Assembly: GCA_947623455.1 (NCBI GenBank)
Contig: OX392541.1
Span: forward strand, 4,354,701-4,418,700
DNA from: Mimachlamys varia
Lineage: Eukaryota > Mollusca > Bivalvia > Pectinida > Pectinidae
Direction of reading: 5' to 3'
Length of the DNA: 64,000 bases
How positions within the stretch are numbered: the first letter of the stretch is position 1; each line of letters opens with the position of its first letter. Positions 62,421-64,000 of this stretch are shown in pieces. The position numbers and the translations under genes are program-made. The notes under the pieces are model-generated. The model did not search any database. It was given only the letters and a program-made list of their open reading frames with translations, and was not told where the DNA came from.

Positions 62421-63944
62421 AAAATGTAAATTGTTTAAAACAGATGATGAGGAACAAAAGACAATCTCAATAGGTCACTTGAAACTTCAGCACAGGTGAC
62501 CTTAAATAGGAAGCATGTCATATATATCATGTTTATACAGTGATGTCACAATGGTACAGACATACCTATCAAAATAAGAGAAAACCAATATTAAACTTTT
62601 TATAATCCTCCTGTTTCTTTTGTCTGATCTACATTGTAACACATTTCTGTTCATCACCAACATCATACATAGGCTTTTTGCTTGGTCCATAAACAACACT
62701 TTAACTAGGGTTTTTTTTTCACAAAATATAAAATTTCATTGACATTCAAAATTAGAAAACATAACTTTTTCAAAATGTTCTATATATATATAACTGGAAG
62801 ATTGAGGTAAAATTTGAAAGATAACAATAATCATGGCAAATTTGAGCCATTATGAATTTCTCAACAAACCTAGCCATGCTATCTTTTTACCAAATCCAAC
62901 CAAATATCAGAGCAAAGGAACAAGAGTTGTCTCCCATTTTGGTATTAACGTCAATACCATTGTGGCATCATTACTTTGCTATCATACGAAATGACGATTT
63001 CAGTCTATGTTCTCCTACTATCATACGAAATGGCGATTGAAGTCTACAGTCTCCTACTATTATACGAAATGGCGGTTTCAGTCTGCGGTTTCCTGCCATC
63101 ATAGGAAATGTTGATTTCAGTCTACGGTTTCCTGCATACTTACGTCAGTTTCCTAGTACAGTGATAAAATGACATCGCAATGGAAATGATCTATAAACCT
63201 ACTCAAAATGGGGGATAACTCTCGTTACAAAACACCCAATACATCTACTCCACTGTTAGGTGAAACCTTACCACAAGGTACACAATATGGTTTTAATGCT
63301 TGTGAAAACATACAAATAGGTTACATTGACGAGCAGATCTCAAAACACAACAAGCTTACCCTAGATTGAAATATTACAAAAGCACATTTCACTAAAAACA
63401 GGTTTTGAAATGTCTGCAGGGAAGAAGAAAAGCTTCTAACATGGTAGACTTTGGTAAAACATGAAACAAATTGTTTACTGAACTTACAGGGAACAAACAG
63501 GGTCATACAACTTGTCTCCTTTAATACTAATGACATTGAGATGTCTTCATTATGTGAGCTATAGGATTCATGAATCAGTTAATACATCTCATTCTGCCTC
63601 TCACTCACATGGACAAAATTAATATGGGCACCATCTGGCTTTACCAAGAGGTCCAGGAGCCAAAATAGTTCAACTAGGTTTCACGTATACCTATATGTAT
63701 GATAAATTTGTAACAAACTAAGCAGGGGCCAGAATCATGTGTACTGTATAAGATTAACATCCATTACTCAGACTAAACTCTTTCACCCATGAAATTCCAT
63801 TATGAACATGTCAACCATCTGTCACACAGAACAGTTTAAAATCTCTTCTACTTCTTCTTTAACCATCCACCCTCCATCAAAATGGTGACTACAGGTAGGT
63901 TATTCATTAAAGAGTGCCGGATTTTCATGATTTATTACCTCATT
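62421..63944. repeat. Spacer with a short tandem repeat of about 40 bp at 62972-63130
   Basis: Three to four diverged units of TATCATACGAAATGGCGATT then TCAGTCTACGGTTTCCTAC. No gene recognised; the opposed short frames at 63321-63536 and 62852-63040 show no domain. Confidence 0.6.
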
Positions 63945-64000
63945 TCTTCTGATGGATCCCATCCCTCTGGTGTAGGTCTCCCCTTCCATGATAGTATTAG
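63945..64000 (-). CDS. Possible 3' end of an exon of an unidentified minus-strand gene
   Basis: On the minus strand the window begins with 56 bases open in more than one frame, ending at a donor GAG|GTAATA (63944 downwards). One frame reads LSWKGRPTPEGWDPSEEMR, another contains MEGETYTRGMGSIRRNE. Composition is richer in G+C than the surroundings. Too short to identify; it could be chance. Confidence 0.25.

Overview
This is animal nuclear DNA, most likely from a bivalve mollusc. Coding sequence is split by GT-AG introns, intergenic DNA is AT-rich, and degenerate LINE, piggyBac, DIRS-like, hAT-like and tRNA-SINE copies are everywhere. About 24 kb of the 64 kb is minisatellite. The lineage call rests on a TIR-STING fusion gene, an arrangement known from oysters, and on a tRNA-derived SINE resembling the molluscan RUDI/V-SINE group. 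Both are family knowledge, not a search result.

Two host genes can be read. On the minus strand, 7439 down to 5223, three exons join in phase to encode an N-terminal TIR domain followed by the start of a STING cyclic-dinucleotide-binding domain. The gene runs off the left edge, and a plus-strand LINE (1-4920) lies in or beyond its third intron. On the plus strand, 43939-47342, four exons encode a complete 630-residue KY/hillarin-type transglutaminase-like protein with a Cys-His-Asp triad and a myristoylation-type N-terminus. The two genes are about 36 kb apart, and nothing suggests that they are linked functionally.

Layout: LINE (1-4920); TIR-STING (5223-7439) with a 50-bp minisatellite in its intron; small fold-back and TTAA-flanked MITEs (8346-10389); a 10.4-kb satellite of 50-bp units, each normally carrying a CACGTG palindrome (10519-20937); a nest of transposons (21852-31662) in which a TTAA element holds a 6,032-bp TIR element with 6-bp target duplications, which holds its own TTAA MITE; a broken piggyBac transposase (32169-33268); arrays of 25, 29 and 45 bp (33291-41175); a DIRS-like fragment and a TIR element (42070-43378); the KY gene; a 61-bp array (48676-51615); an RT fragment and a 0.47-kb direct duplication (52175-55023); a 71-bp array (55231-59858); and low-complexity DNA with scattered repeats to the end.

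All transposase and reverse-transcriptase reading frames seen here are disrupted, so they are relics, or in the LINE possibly affected by homopolymer errors. All family assignments were made by eye from motifs.
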